Below are positions 43,395-55,345 of a stretch of 64,000 bases of DNA, piece after piece. Within the stretch, counting starts at the first letter, position 1. Every line of letters starts with the position of its first letter. The stretch comes from Hemileia vastatrix. Its lineage: Eukaryota; Basidiomycota; Pucciniomycetes; Pucciniales; Zaghouaniaceae. The notes below the pieces were generated by a model, which made no database searches, was not told the DNA's origin, and worked only from the letters and a program-made list of their open reading frames with translations. Where the stretch lies: positions 20,883,693-20,947,692 of the forward strand of contig JASXTE010000008.1 of NCBI GenBank assembly GCA_030280995.1, in the 5' to 3' direction. The translations under genes were made by a program, and so were the position numbers.

Positions 43395-44516
43395 AGAAAT
43401 GGAAAAACAGGATTTTTTCTATCATATAGAGAATACATTACAACTTCTACTGCATTATCTCCAACCATTCTTTTAACAACAAATGGTCCTACAAAAAGAT
43501 CTTTTAATTTGTTGTTACCTTGTAAATTGAAATGGACAGTAGATATCAGCACTTCATCACCCTTGTTAAATGTGTATTCCTTATGGGATTTATCCCATAT
43601 TTTCTTTTCATATTCAAATGCTTTTTCAATACAGCTTTGAGCATGTTTTCTGCATAGCTGTTGCATTTGCATAAACGATTTTACACCAGGGTGAAGTTCC
43701 AACTTTGGTAATTTATTATTGAGAATCTGAGTAGGAGTATTTGGGACATAACCTAACCAAAGCTCCAAAGGCTTTTTCTCAGTGACAGAATGAACAGTTC
43801 TATTATATGCAAATTCAAGACCAAGCAATAGAGTGACCCAGTCATGAGTAAATCTGTCATTGTCTTTATATTCTAAACCAAAGGCACAATACCTTCTAAT
43901 CATATCTTTAGAGTTTGAATCATTTTTTCAGCTAGACCATCAGTCTGAGGATGGTGAGCTGTAGACAACTTTAACTCACAGCCACAAATATCCATCAAAG
44001 AGGTTAAAACTCAGAAGTAAAATTTGGATCTCTATCAGAGATAATGGCTCTTTCAAAACCAGTAATATTAAACATGTAAGACCACCATAAGAAAGCTAAT
44101 TCTTTTGTGGATACATCTTTGTGAGTTGGAATAAATTGGCACATTTTTGTGAATCTGTCTACTATTACCCAACAAGAGTTATAGCTGTCTTTACCTGCAA
44201 CAGGAAGACCAGTGACAAAATCCATGTTAATTATTTTCCAAGGAGCATCAGGTTCTTAAATATGTTGTATTAACCCTGCTCTTTTACCTTTCAACCTTTT
44301 AGATTTTTGGCAGGAATCACAAGATTCAACATATAATTTTGTGTCTTCAGACATATTAGCCCACCATGCAGTGTTTTTGATTCTAATCATTGTTTTTTCA
44401 AGATCAAAATGACCAGCTAATATGTCATCATGACAAAGTTTGAGGATAGTTTCTTTCATAGAAGGAGGAATTACAATTACATTAGTAAGCTTTCCTTTAT
44501 AATATATATAAGCATC
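43391..44516 (-). pseudogene. Element IV integrase
   Basis: The zinc finger HDDILAGHFDLEKTM with ESCDSCQKSK is intact (HHCC). Core: MDFVTGLPVAGK (Asp), ISDRDPNFTSEF (Asp) and TDGLAEKMIQTL (Glu) across frames. C-terminal FAYNRTVHSVTEKKPLELWLGYVP and VGDNAVEVVMYSLYDRK (GPY-like). Breaks: stop near 44256, frameshift near 44000, frame end near 43910. Confidence 0.92.
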
Positions 44517-45371
44517 TCAAATAGAAAGCTTTCCTTTAATTAAAGCATTTTGATACTTTTCAGGAAGAGTTTTAACCAATGCTTGAATTGAAGCATTCTT
44601 AGGATCATTCAATATAGTAACTAATTTATTTAAATCAGTATCCTTATCATATGAATCCAGTATTAATTGCAATAACTCTTCTTCCATATCAACTATAAAT
44701 ATACCATGGATATGAACAGTATCATCTTCAGGTACATAAGCAGGATTTGAGTCATTATTTGGCAGAGGCAATCTGGACAGCATATCAACATTGGAGTGAA
44801 CATTTCCAGCCCTATGGATAATTGTCATCCATCCTCTGTATTCTTGAACAGCTAGTTGCCACCTGAACATATGCCTGTTAGGTGTTTTCAGGTTTAAGAG
44901 GGACTTCACAGCACTACAGTCAGTTACCAATTCAAACTTTTGGTCATCTAGATAGTAATGAAGCTTCTCAAGAGCCCAAACAACTGCTAAGCACTCTAAT
45001 TGAGTGGAACCATATTTCAATTCCCTATTTCTCAAAGTTCTTGAAATATAACAAATTACAACCTCTGAGGATTTATCATTAATAATTTGTTTCTGGTGAA
45101 GGGCAGCACCCAGACCAACAAAGCTAGCATCTGTATACAGGACAAATTGTTTGTTAAAATCTGGAAGAGCCAAGATAGGGGCTGTAATTAAGCAACATTT
45201 TAATGTATCAAAAGCTTTTTGACAGTCAATATTCCAGATGAATGCAACATCTTTCCTAGTTAGTTTGGTAAGAGGTAAGGCTATGACCTGATAATTTTTA
45301 ATATATTGTCTATAAAAGCCACACATACCCAAAAAATTTTGAATTTCTCTTACAGAAGTTGGTGCCTTCAC
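44517..45371 (-). pseudogene. Element IV RT thumb, RNase H and linker
   Basis: A 284-codon open stretch. It starts in the RT thumb (VREIQNFLGMCGFYRQYIKNY), continues through RNase H (FVLYTDASFVGLGAALHQKQ, LRNRELKYGSTQLECLAVVWALE, LVTDCSAVKSLL, HRAGNVHSNVDMLSRLPLP) and the tether to integrase. All RNase H acidic residues are present. It is separated from the RT palm by a single in-frame TAA at about 45375. Confidence 0.93.
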
Positions 45372-45374
45372 ATT

Positions 45375-45970
45375 TTAAATTGCAGCAACTTTTTTGTGGT
45401 CTACACAAATTTGTAGGCCTGACACAACATGGCCAAGGACTTTCAAAGATTGAAAACCAAATTTACACTTTTTCAAGGACAAGGTCATATTGATTTCATC
45501 CATTTTTTGGAAAACCCTATTTAAATGAACCATATGTTCATCAAAAGTTTTAGAAAAAACTATGATATCATCAATATACACCATGAGCCATCTCTCAATT
45601 ATTTCCTGATGGAAAGTTTTATCCATGACTTTTTGAAAAACTGAAGGGGCATTTTCAGGGCCAAATGGCATTCTAACATACTTATATATTCCAATATGAG
45701 TAGCAATAAGCAAAAATATTTGAGAATTTTTCTCCACAGGAACTTGATGATACCCTTTATTTCCATCCAGACAACTAATAAATTTTGCACCTTGCAAGGT
45801 AGCATGTATTGAATTAAATCTGGGTAAAGGATAAATATCATCAAAACTATAAGTGTTTAATGCTCTTTAATCTCCACATAATCTAGCCTTATCTTTTTCA
45901 TAAGAAATTAAGACTGGGGAGATGACACAATATTTGGGGGTGACATCCACTTTCTCAATGATATTCATTT
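45375..45970 (-). pseudogene. Element IV reverse transcriptase palm
   Basis: FISCLDGNKGYHQVP, YVRMPFGPENAPSVFQKVMD and MVYIDDIIVFSKTFDEH give an intact YIDD active site. Upstream, DIYPLPRFNSIHATL-like sequence and the N-terminal fingers are read in broken frames to 45970. Stops interrupt near 45800-45870. Confidence 0.92.
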
Positions 45971-46816
45971 TTAATAATGTGGCAATATTATCTTCAATAT
46001 CCTTTCTTTTTGTTGGAGAAGAAGGATATGGTTTTTTCTTAAGATTAGAGGAATATCACTCAAGTTACAGGATAAGGTAATTTTCATTTCTTCCTGAACA
46101 ATTCCTAAGACATGAGAACCATGAGCCAAAGCTATAGGGAAAGAGGTAATTGAGGCAATAATATAATCCTTTTGTTCACTAGTTAACTGATCACCAAAAG
46201 AAGCAGTATTTATTTCATTTAATAAATCATTCATTTCAATTGTTGTTCTGCCTTTAAACTGGATCAGTGAGTTACAAGACTTTAACAGATGCCCAGAAGG
46301 TTTTCTAGAGGAGGAACTTTTGAATTTCCTTTTGCCATTCAATCCCAAGGTGAAGCAATTTTTTTCTGGGTCCAATTTCACACCAAACATGGTTAAAATA
46401 TCATTACCCATAATAAACCAATTGCTTAAATTATCAGTTTTCATGACAACAAATTCACAAATAGCTCTGACAAAACCACCATTATATTTGAAGAATACAG
46501 AGGTTTTGTATTTGCCAATAGGAATTAAGGTAGAACCATACCCTCTCCATTTTTCAGAAGTTATAGGTAATAATTTACTCAAATAATCCTTATCTACTGA
46601 AGCTAAAGCTCTTTCAGACACTACACTTCCTCCAGCACCAGAGTCAAGAACTACATCAACATTTTTACCATTAATGATAACAGGTGCTTTCAAAGGGGAT
46701 ATGGCTATAAAATTGTTAGAAATATCTTTAATTATTTCAGCATTTTCAACTGAAGATAAATCCAATACACATTCTTCAGATATATTATCTAAATAATGGA
46801 CATCCTGTTCTAACAT
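45971..46816 (-). pseudogene. Element IV protease and linker
   Basis: 281 codons open. VVLDSGAGGSVVSERALASVD holds the catalytic D-S-G-A. WRGYGSTLIPIGKY, FVRAICEFVVMKTDN and WFIMGNDILTMFGVKLDP complete the retropepsin-like fold. The rest is a linker with ALAHGSHVLGIVQEEMKITL leading to RT. The frame itself is undamaged through the catalytic region. Confidence 0.92.
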
Positions 46817-49266
46817 TAAAAAATCTTTAACAGAGTCATTGTCGTAAGAGATATTACTTTCACAGTCACTAGAAGAATTATTGACATCAATTTCAGCTTC
46901 ATCAGCGTCTTCATTTTGTTCAACAAGATGAATTTTCTTGTCACAAACATGACCCTTTTACCATGGTTTGTTACATTTATAACAAATATTTGTTGCATAT
47001 TTTTTAGGTGCAACTGGGGCAGAGGGTTTACCAGATTTTTCTGGGGGCTTTGTAGAGGGTTTATTTTGATCATGATAAGATTTACCAAGGTAAATCTTTG
47101 GCTCATTTTTATGGTTGAGTAGTACCTCATTACAGATATTAATGAAAGAAGAATTTTCCCTTACATGCTCAGTTCTAGCTACAATTAAATCTCTAAGAAA
47201 ATTTGGTAATTTATACAAGATCTTATCTCTCCAAATATCATAATCCATCTTTGTATCAATGGCTCTCAGGATTTTTGTTACTTTCATAAAAAAAACAATG
47301 GGTTTTTCAACAGAGGAAGATACATATCTAGTATTCTCATACAGTCTTTGCTGAGTCAACCTGAATTTTGAGCCACCAAACTGATTCTCAATCAAGGATT
47401 TCCAATCATCCCATGTATAATGATTGTTATCTAAAAGAGCAGATTCATACCTCATCAAGGCTACATTGGAAAATAAAGAAATTAGCTTAAAACAATTTCC
47501 TCATCAGGTAGTTTATAAGATCTCTTTAAATTATCAATTCTTTAGATAAAGTGTTGCCAATCAGAAGAAGAATCACCATCAAAGGTAGGATATTGGTCCA
47601 ATTTAGGCCAATTTTTCTGACTACTGGGATGGTCCATTTTTTGGTTTGAATTATTCATCATTAATAATTCCTGAAGTTTATCCAGGTGTTCAGAAATTTC
47701 ATTATTTACAGAAACATCTGGTACATGACCATCACAAGCTTTTTCGCTAGTAGCAAAAGATTTTACAGACTCATTGTCAGTTTGCTTAATGGCTGGAATA
47801 TGAGGAAGAAAGGAGGAACTCTGTTCAGGTTCTTTTTCTTTATTTTTATACAGCTTATGGGCAGAATTCTCATTTATACCATAATTATTGATGGTTAAGG
47901 TTGAAAATTTTTCCTGAAGGTCAGAAAAATAGTTTCTTATCCTTGGAATTTCAGACATCTGGTCATTTACTTTTGCAAGAGATAAAACATTTCTGTCCTC
48001 AGAAACTGTGTGTTTGGCACTAAGTGCATGGAAATCATTTTTTAGCTTTTTAAACTCATTTTGAAGAGATTTTATTTCGCTTTTTAATGAATAATTTTCC
48101 TCAATAAGGGGTTTCAATTCACTCAAGGTTTTATGTAGATTGATATTCTTATCTGAGATAGCTCTATGGTCACTCCTTTTTTGTTTTTGTTAGCTAAGAA
48201 CAATATTCAAGGTTTCTTTGATTTTTAAATAAGCTGTATCTTGTACAGAAGAAATTACTTTACAATGCAAGTGCAAATTATTTAATCTATCACTCTCATG
48301 GATTAACACATCTCTGAAACGTTTGTCTTTTACAACATTAAAATCAAGGGTATCTTTCAATATATCTTCAGAAGTTTTCTCAATTAAGGTATAGACTTCA
48401 GGGGAAACAGAATCATTCTTAATTGCAAGAGAAGGATTAATTAAAGAAGTAGAATTCAAATGTAAAGGTTCATCAAATAATAATTTGATAATTACATCAT
48501 TGGAGCTACTTATTAAAGGAAGTTGTCTTTTTAAAGGTTTAAATGTTCTTTCACCAGAATCCACAATATGACCTGAAGAAGCTTTGCTATTATACATGCT
48601 AACATGTTTATCAAACAAATTACTCACCATGGTAAGGGAGGAAACTTCCCCTGTGCCTTATTTCTTCTGCCTCCCTGATAAGGATGGGGCTGAGGAGATG
48701 GATGGTAGGTTGGTTTCCTGGATGGGCAAGGGTGTTGAGCTGGTTGCTGAACATTATGCTGGTAATGGCTCATCAAGTAATCCCATTTCCACTGTTACAC
48801 TTGCAGAGTGCTTTGATTTTGCGTGAAGGAGCTGGGTACCTGATTGGGCTGAGGTTGAGGCTGAGACTGAGAGGCTGGGAAATGAGGAGTTTGAGCCTGT
48901 TTGGGATTTGACAATTCCTGCATCTGCTGCCAGAGTGTGTCTACCCTTGCCTTGTACTTTATGCTTTCTGCCTTCAGTTCTTTGATGTGACTGGACAGAT
49001 TGTTTACTTGTTGGGTTAGAGGTATCTTTTTTATTTTTATACCTTTGAGTTGATTGTCCTGATTTATTAGAGGTTTTACTTCTTTCAGAGGTGTTTGGTG
49101 AGGGGGTTTTTCCACTTCTCTTGCCATTTCCACATCCTGAAGGTTTTTTGTCAGCTGAATAGTTTCTGTAAGTTAATTTAGAAGAACCTACAGATTCAGT
49201 GTCATTATCCACTTCAATCTCATCCACATGTAAGTTATCCATGCTGCTAGCCAAACTATTGGACAT
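46817..49266 (-). pseudogene. Element IV gag
   Basis: The ATG at 49266 (MSNSLASSMDNLHVDEIEVD) opens an acidic, then Ser/Lys-rich N-terminus. A frameshift near 49130 moves reading to IKIKKIPLTQQVNNLSSHIKELKAE, a coiled coil shared with II and III. Helical parts at 48630-47542 follow, then capsid-like WKSLIENQFGGSKFRLTQQRLYENTR-type sequence (47458) and a finger CYKCNKPW, stop, KGHVC near 46960. The TAA in the finger sits where element II has Gln. An acceptor-like TATTTTAACAG precedes the ATG. Confidence 0.88.
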
Positions 49267-49439
49267 TTAAACTGTTAAAATAGAATCAAAAATTTTTTAA
49301 TGATTCAAATTGTTATTTCAAAATAAAATTTATTGAATTTTAACAAAAAAAAAAATTAATTTTTATCAAAAAATCAATTAATTAACAAAAATGTAATACA
49401 AATAAATGTAATTACAATTATTTATTAAGAATTAAAAGT

Positions 49440-49652
49440 AATTAAAATGGGACCAACCAATAAAGGTTTAATAATTCAACCAAAATAATTAATACCAAAA
49501 ATTAATATAATGGTAAAACTGGGACTAAGTACTGAGTACTATTATGGTCAACCAATATACAAAAAATAATAATAAAATTAATTTAATAATTTATTAAATA
49601 TTAATTGTCTTCTAGGACTAAAATTTTTACTCTATTATGGTCAACTAGGAAA
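49440..49652 (-). promoter_or_regulatory. Element IV leader with conserved block
   Basis: The block CCTAGTTGACCATAATAGAG to TTAGTCCTAGAAG at 49609-49652 matches the leaders of II and III. Only two or three decayed stem-loop repeats follow (about 49544 and 49475). Confidence 0.6.
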
Positions 49653-49949
49653 AAAAATTAAAAAATAATGAACACTTACACTCAGTGAATCAGCAATTAA
49701 GCCACAAACACTGTTATTGAAGTAAAAATATAATAATATGAGTGAGAGGTGCAAAGGTTAACTTACTATAGTGATTGTAAAATCACTTCAAATATATATA
49801 TGAATTAATTTAATATAAACCTAATAGATCGAACCCAAGTTTGAAACATGGTCAGGGCAAAAGTTTACTTTTTTGGCTGGGTGGTCCGTGCATTATGTCG
49901 TTTGTCGCATGTATTGGTATCGTCATCGTCGTTTGGAATGGCTTGCACT

Positions 49950-51226
49950 TATGGGCCGGTTGTCCAGAAGAAGGAGGAAAACAATGAAGGATGAAGAGGA
50001 AGAGGAGGAGATAGGGAAGGAAGTAAAGTAATAAGAGAATTTGAGAGTATTTTTAAGAGAAACAAAGCAAGGAGGATTTCTTGGACTTTGACAGAAAAGT
50101 GAGGGTTATATTAAAATATAATATATTGAATTTAAGTAAGGTTTTAATTCTCAATGCGCGGCAAACACCAATATTATTATTAGACCTATTGCAACCGTAA
50201 AATATTTATTTACTTTTAATTTTAGATTTTATAAGGCTAATAAAAAATAAAATAAATGTAATATAATTAAAGTTGTATTGAGTTGAGTGTATATAATTAG
50301 TGATTCGTTAAAGGGAATCACCCAAGGCCCTTTTATAGACCAAGGTACCCCTGAAGCGCCACAAATCAATAAATACAAAATAGAAATAAGCTAAAACAAA
50401 ATATAACAGGGTAGAAATGAAACATGACTATTAAGAGAAAAATATGAAACAATTAACTAAAACCCGTGAGTAATTAACCATTTTCCCACCATAACTTACC
50501 AAAACACTTAATTAAAATAATTATTAACCAAGTAAGTCTGAAACATGAGAACAATGAGTAAAATGACTCAAAACAGACATTATAGTGACATGTAAAGGAT
50601 TTAAGTAAAACAAATAAAATTATTTTCACGCCAAAATTCATGTAATAAATTTAATTCAGTTTAAAGCAATTTTAATTAATTGTTTTAACTATGTAATTAA
50701 TTCAATAATTAGTTTAAGTGAAACATATAATAAATTTAATGATATTTGTAATTTAAAGTGGGAATTTTAATACTATGTTATTAAATAAGTATTATAATTT
50801 ATTTAATAATATTTTTCTGACACAATTAAGTGTCAAAAGAAGCGCCCAATATTATTGTTTAATAATATATGAAGTTTTATTTAATATATAAATTTAAATA
50901 ATTAATTTAATTACATTATAAGTCAATTTTACATATATAATTATAATATATTTTGGTAATTGATTAATTATTAATTTATAATTATTAAATACATAAAAAT
51001 GCGCCATTATTTGTAGAATATAAAATATATTATGCTTAACTTAAATGTATAAAAATTTATTTAACAATAAAATTAATATAACACTTATATTTAATAAGAT
51101 ACTTATATAATTTTATTATGCAATAAAATATTAATTTATATACATAAAATACAATTCTTAAGCCCTCTTTCAGGTCCAATAAATTAACATATCATTTACT
51201 GGGCTCCTGGTATAGCCTGGCTGACA
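49950..51226 (-). repeat. Element IV 5' LTR
   Basis: 1277 bp, partner of 41833-43107. Tips TGTCAGCCAGGC and CGGCCCATA on the element strand. TATA-like TCTATAAAAGGG at about 50329-50339. Confidence 0.95.
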
Positions 51227-51231
51227 GAATG

Positions 51232-52396
51232 TGTTTGATTGTTGATTGAAGGGTATTGGAAGTAGTGGGGAGAAATTTTATGGGAAAAGAAACAGGTTAA
51301 GATTTGTAGGATAGGGAGTGAAAGAAAAAGGAGGAGAGAAAAGTGAAAGTGAAAGGAAGGTAGAAAAAAATTTGTTGAGAAAATATGATCACATATAAAG
51401 GTGCTAGTAAGAATGAGAAAATTAGAAAAAGTTGTTGAGAAAAATTAAAATAAGAGTTTTCAAAAATAAGAGGGTGGATGCTATTGTATCATCAAACATC
51501 AGAATTCACCTTCATCTTATATTTCTTACTATAGAAGCAGCTTTATTTCAATCATATGAATACTGAGTTATGGCTTTAAATTCCTCACCTTGCTATACTA
51601 TAGTGGAGAGCTCCATTTTAAAGTTAACTGAAATTAAATTCTAGTTTAAGGCTTTCTATAGATATTCAGTCATTCAAGATACATATGTTTTTACTACTTA
51701 TATCAATATTATAATTGAAAAAATCAAAAGTAAAGTAATAATGAAATTTATCAATACATAGTAATATATTTCTTCTTTCCAATAATTTCATTTTATGACA
51801 ATAATAATTATTCACATCTTTGAAAAATCAGTCAAATTTTATTATCTATAAAATATTTTGAGAAACAAAAACCTACAATAAAACTCCAAAGTCAAAAATA
51901 TATTTAATAAAAATTAAAAGAAGGCATTTACATTAAATATAATCTATAATGAAATATTATTCCACATATTTAAACATGAGTTTAGGGATGAACTTATTGA
52001 GTTTTAATCTCCTATAGTGTGCTGATTGTCATTTACAGATGTTGTTCTTAATCTCCATACAATTCCACTTGAAATTTCATACAAGGCCTGTTTACATGTT
52101 TTAAATTTGAGCTTCAACTTTTAGCTTTTATATAATCACCTACAAAAAATTAATTTAATTTATTTTCAATAAATTCAAATACATTTTTTAAATATATTGT
52201 TTTAATGTTCATCCTTCTATTCCCTAAGTAACTTTTTTTTCAAAAAAATTTAGTTAATAGAATCATATATTTATTAATTTTTTAATATCTTACCACAAGG
52301 TTAATCTCAGTCTTTATGGATCTCTGATTGAACTCCCAATGCAAATCTCATCATAAGAATTGTTCAAATTTACTTAAAAATTCAACATACTTAATA
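51232..52396. other. Purine-rich then AT-rich spacer
   Basis: Purine-rich to about 51480 (continuation of the tract left of element IV), then AT-rich sequence. No gene seen. Confidence 0.55.
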
Positions 52397-52420
52397 GGGG
52401 GTGTCAGTTCTGCCAAATCA
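52397..52420 (+). repeat. Possible Harbinger terminal repeat
   Basis: GGGGGTGTCAGTTCTGCCAA begins 272 bp upstream of the transposase ATG. It resembles GGGGGTCAGTATTGCCAA at 19147-19164. No matching right end or clear 3-bp target duplication was found. Confidence 0.4.
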
Positions 52421-52668
52421 GCACTTAGATAAGTGCGGATTTCCAAAACACACTACCCCCAATACTGGTGGATTTCAAAAGTGAAAAAAGTCACTTATTT
52501 CACTCAAATCAGCACTTTCTCAACCAAAAGTGCTGATTTCATCATCAAGTCCCATTTCACTGATTTTTCAGCATCATCCCATTCATGCGCAGCACTCCGC
52601 AGCATAACACTTCATAACTCAAAACATCGTACATCATTTACATCTTCATATCATATCATATAAGAGTT

Positions 52669-53935
52669 ATGCCTTCCTCACTTTCAAATCGTGATAAATT
52701 ACATAAAGCAATGACTTTCATGACTCTTGAACTGCTCTTGGACTCTGATTCTGATTCTGATTCTGATGTAGAAGAAGATTTTGTCTTTTTATCAAAAATG
52801 GCCACGAAACGTTACCTTCTTCCCAGAAAGCCTCAAGTACTTCATACCCCCAAGTACACCATCCAAACACTTCTTAACCTATCTACACCCAGTTTTAGAC
52901 AGCTGTTCAGGACTTCTAAGGTCTTTTTCCTTAAATTGCTGGAGCTTATTCAGGATCATCCCATATTTCACAATAATTCTCAAAAAAGAACAACGACACC
53001 CTTCAATTCAATTGGCCATCACACTATGTCGTTTGGGTTCAGATGGTAATGGAGCCGCTTTGGAACATTTAGAAAATGTCTTTGATTTAGGGTATGGTTC
53101 AGTTAACACTTATACCAAAAGATGTATCACTGCCATCAACTCCTTGAAATCTCAACTTCTCACCTGGCCAACAAAAGAAGAGCGACTTGAATCATCTCAG
53201 GTTATGCAAGCAGAGGGCTTCCCAGGATGTATTGTTTTTGTTGATGGTACTACTATTCCTTTGAGCCAGAAACCTGCTCATGGTGGAAACAATTAATTTG
53301 AACATAAAAAGAGGTAGATTATTTTTAACTCCTTTAATTCTCTTTGAAACTAACACAAACAAATATATCTTCTTTATAGATATTCAATTTCCGTTCAGCT
53401 TATATGTGACGTAAACAAAAAACTTATATCATTCTTCGCTGGCTATCCTGGCTCATGTCATGATTCCTATGTCATCCAAAGAATGCAAATTTCAAATGAA
53501 CCTTAAAAATTCTTTGATGAAGATCAGTATCTTCTTGAATATTCTGCTTATGTGAATGGAAAGTATGTACTTCCTGCTTTTCAGGGAGAAGCTTCAGAAG
53601 ACAGTCAAAATGCCAAGTTCAACAATTGTTTGGCAAAGTCAAGAGTCCGTATTGAACATTCTATTGGAATCTTGAAAGTCAGTTTTTCTAGTTTAAGGGA
53701 ATTAAGAAGTCCTCTTAGAAATAAATCTTAAATGGAGGCGGTGATCAACTGGATTCTGTGTTGCACTATACTTCATAACCTACCTGCTGACCTCAAAGAT
53801 CAATGGTTAGAGCTGTATGAAGATGAACAAGTTGATTCACCTCCGACTATATCCAAAACTTTTATTTCTCAATCAACTAGTATAAGGGCAAAAATTCTTC
53901 CAATAACACTCCAACATTTTTCAACGCAATTTTAA
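52669..53935 (+). pseudogene. PIF/Harbinger-type DDE transposase
   Basis: Starts at ATG 52669 with a (Ser-Asp)n run encoded by a CTGATT repeat, then a helix-rich part (TPSFRQLFRTSKVFFLKLLELI). After a frameshift near 53010 come LCRLGSDGNGAALEHLENVF and the DDE core: IVFVDGTTIPL (first Asp), GYPGSCHDSYVIQ (second Asp) and KSRVRIEHSIGILK (Glu). A 66-bp intron with GTAGAT...TATAG fits at 53314-53379. The end shows WILCCTILHNLPADLKDQW, usual for the family. In-frame TAA stops near 53294, 53504 and 53728 plus the frameshift make it dead. It normally works with a Myb/SANT-like partner, a candidate for which is at 56532-57513. Confidence 0.88.
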
Positions 53936-54845
53936 TTTTTTTTTTCATTCTCTTCAAATGATCAATTTTCATGTGTTATTCACTGAGAATGGTAAATTTT
54001 TTTGCATATTTTTTTGGTTTTTGAATTTGCTGTTAAAGTCTTATTTTTTTTATTTCTCTGTGTTTTCTTTCATCAACTCAACATGAAATCGCATATTTTC
54101 AGCAAACACATATTTTTTCAGTCACTCTCTTTTTTTTCTTCACTCATATCTGTTTTCTCCTCTCTTCCTACATCACTCAAACAATTTCACTTATATTTCT
54201 TTTTTCTCAACTCATCTCTCCAGGTAAGTCATTTTATCTTTTTTACTTAATTTTTTGCTAATTTTTTTTTGGTTTTTTTGGTTTTTTTTTTGTTTTGTTT
54301 TTTTTTGTAAGTGGTTTTTTTTAAATTTATAGGTAAAATTAACCTTTTTTTCTCTCTCTCTCTCTCCCTCTTTTCTCTAATTTATCCTATTCTTTATCCC
54401 CCCTTAGCCTGGGCTTTTTCCCACATTTACCCTCTCCTTGGAATGGATACATCCCCCTTTCCCCCCCTTTGGCAGCCTTATTCCCCCCTCCTTGGCCTAC
54501 TCTAACCTCCCTTTTCACCATCTTTGGTCTCATCTCTCCCTTTCTCCCCCTTGTTGGTGTCCTCATTTCCTCCCCTCATTCCTCTCCAACCCCCTCCAAA
54601 TCCCCTGATTCCCCCCTCCAAATCCCCTGATTCCCCCCTCCAAATCCCCTTCAAACCCCCCTCTAAACTCTCCCAATCACCCCCTTCAACCCCCCTTCCA
54701 AACCCCCCCTCCTATCCCCCTCAAAACCCCCCCAATCCACCCCTCAATCCCCCCCTACCCCCCCTCAATGTTCCTTAACGATTCGCTAACAAATTGTTAA
54801 GTTAATGTTTTTCTCCTATTCAAATATTTCTTGAAATTTGAAGAC
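53936..54845. other. Pyrimidine-rich tract with 22-bp tandem repeat
   Basis: The plus strand is almost all pyrimidine from 54310 to 54775, with runs of C. At 54592-54655 a unit CCCCTGATTCCCCCCTCCAA plus AT repeats about three times. Open frames here are Pro-rich by composition and not supported as genes. Confidence 0.7.
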
Positions 54846-55345
54846 GTGTACCCTGATCTTTGGCTAAAGATCAGGGTACACCATGGTATTTTTGTCTGCA
54901 ACCATGTGTTCAGTGATATTTGAAGAGGTGGACCTTCATCTTCGGCCAAACTTTCTCATATTCCAATATTTCTTGAAATTTGAAGATGTGTACCCTGGTC
55001 TTCGGCCGAAGATCAGGGTACACCATGGTATTTTTGCCTGAAACCATGTGTTCAGTGATATTTGAAGAGGTGGACCTTCATCTTCGGCCAAACATCAGAG
55101 TCCATCATTGTATATTGGCCTTGATAAAAATTGTATCAGAGATTTTGAGAAGTGTACCCTGATCTTCACACAAAGATCAGGGTACACATGGGTGGGTTTA
55201 CCACTATATTTTTTCCTTTCAACACATTGTTCGTAAAAATTGAAAAGGTGTACCTTAATCTAAAAGCAAAGATCAGTGTAAAAATGTGTGTTTTTGCTTC
55301 AATTCAAATTTTTATGAAATTTGTAGAGTTGTACCTGAATTTTCA
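54846..55345. repeat. Tandem array of 36-bp palindromes
   Basis: 36-bp dyads at 54846-54881 (16-bp perfect stem GTGTACCCTGATCTTT, loop GGCT), 54988-55023 (18-bp arms, one mismatch, no loop) and 55152-55187 (15-bp perfect stem, loop CACACA). A degenerate one is at 55248-55283. Half-sites GTGGACCTTCATCTTCGG occur at 54928 and 55070. Spacers share GTATTTTTG and GTGTTCAGTGATATTTGAAG. The array ends at family copy 1. Confidence 0.92.

Larger units (their letters stand above)
41833..51226 (-). mobile_element. Chromodomain Ty3/Gypsy element IV (complete, best preserved)
   Basis: 9394 bp on the minus strand, flanked by GAATG at 41828-41832 and 51227-51231. LTRs of 1275 and 1277 bp differ by about 2-3% by eye, the youngest insertion here. 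Domain order equals elements II and III, but the LTR sequence is largely different, so it is a sister family. Only a handful of stops and frameshifts break the polyprotein; none of the conserved catalytic residues I could check is lost. Confidence 0.95.

Noticed and set aside
41833..51226. Element IV as an active retrotransposon
   Set aside because: Catalytic residues are present, but stops near 44256, 44517 and 45375 and frameshifts in gag and integrase prevent a continuous polyprotein.
54524..54778. Pro-rich open frame of 84 codons
   Set aside because: Produced by C-rich low-complexity repeats; no start context or conserved relative in the window.
54846..55283. CRISPR-like array or bacterial terminators
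   Set aside because: Repeats are palindromes with related, non-unique spacers, few in number, in a eukaryotic transposon context with no cas genes.
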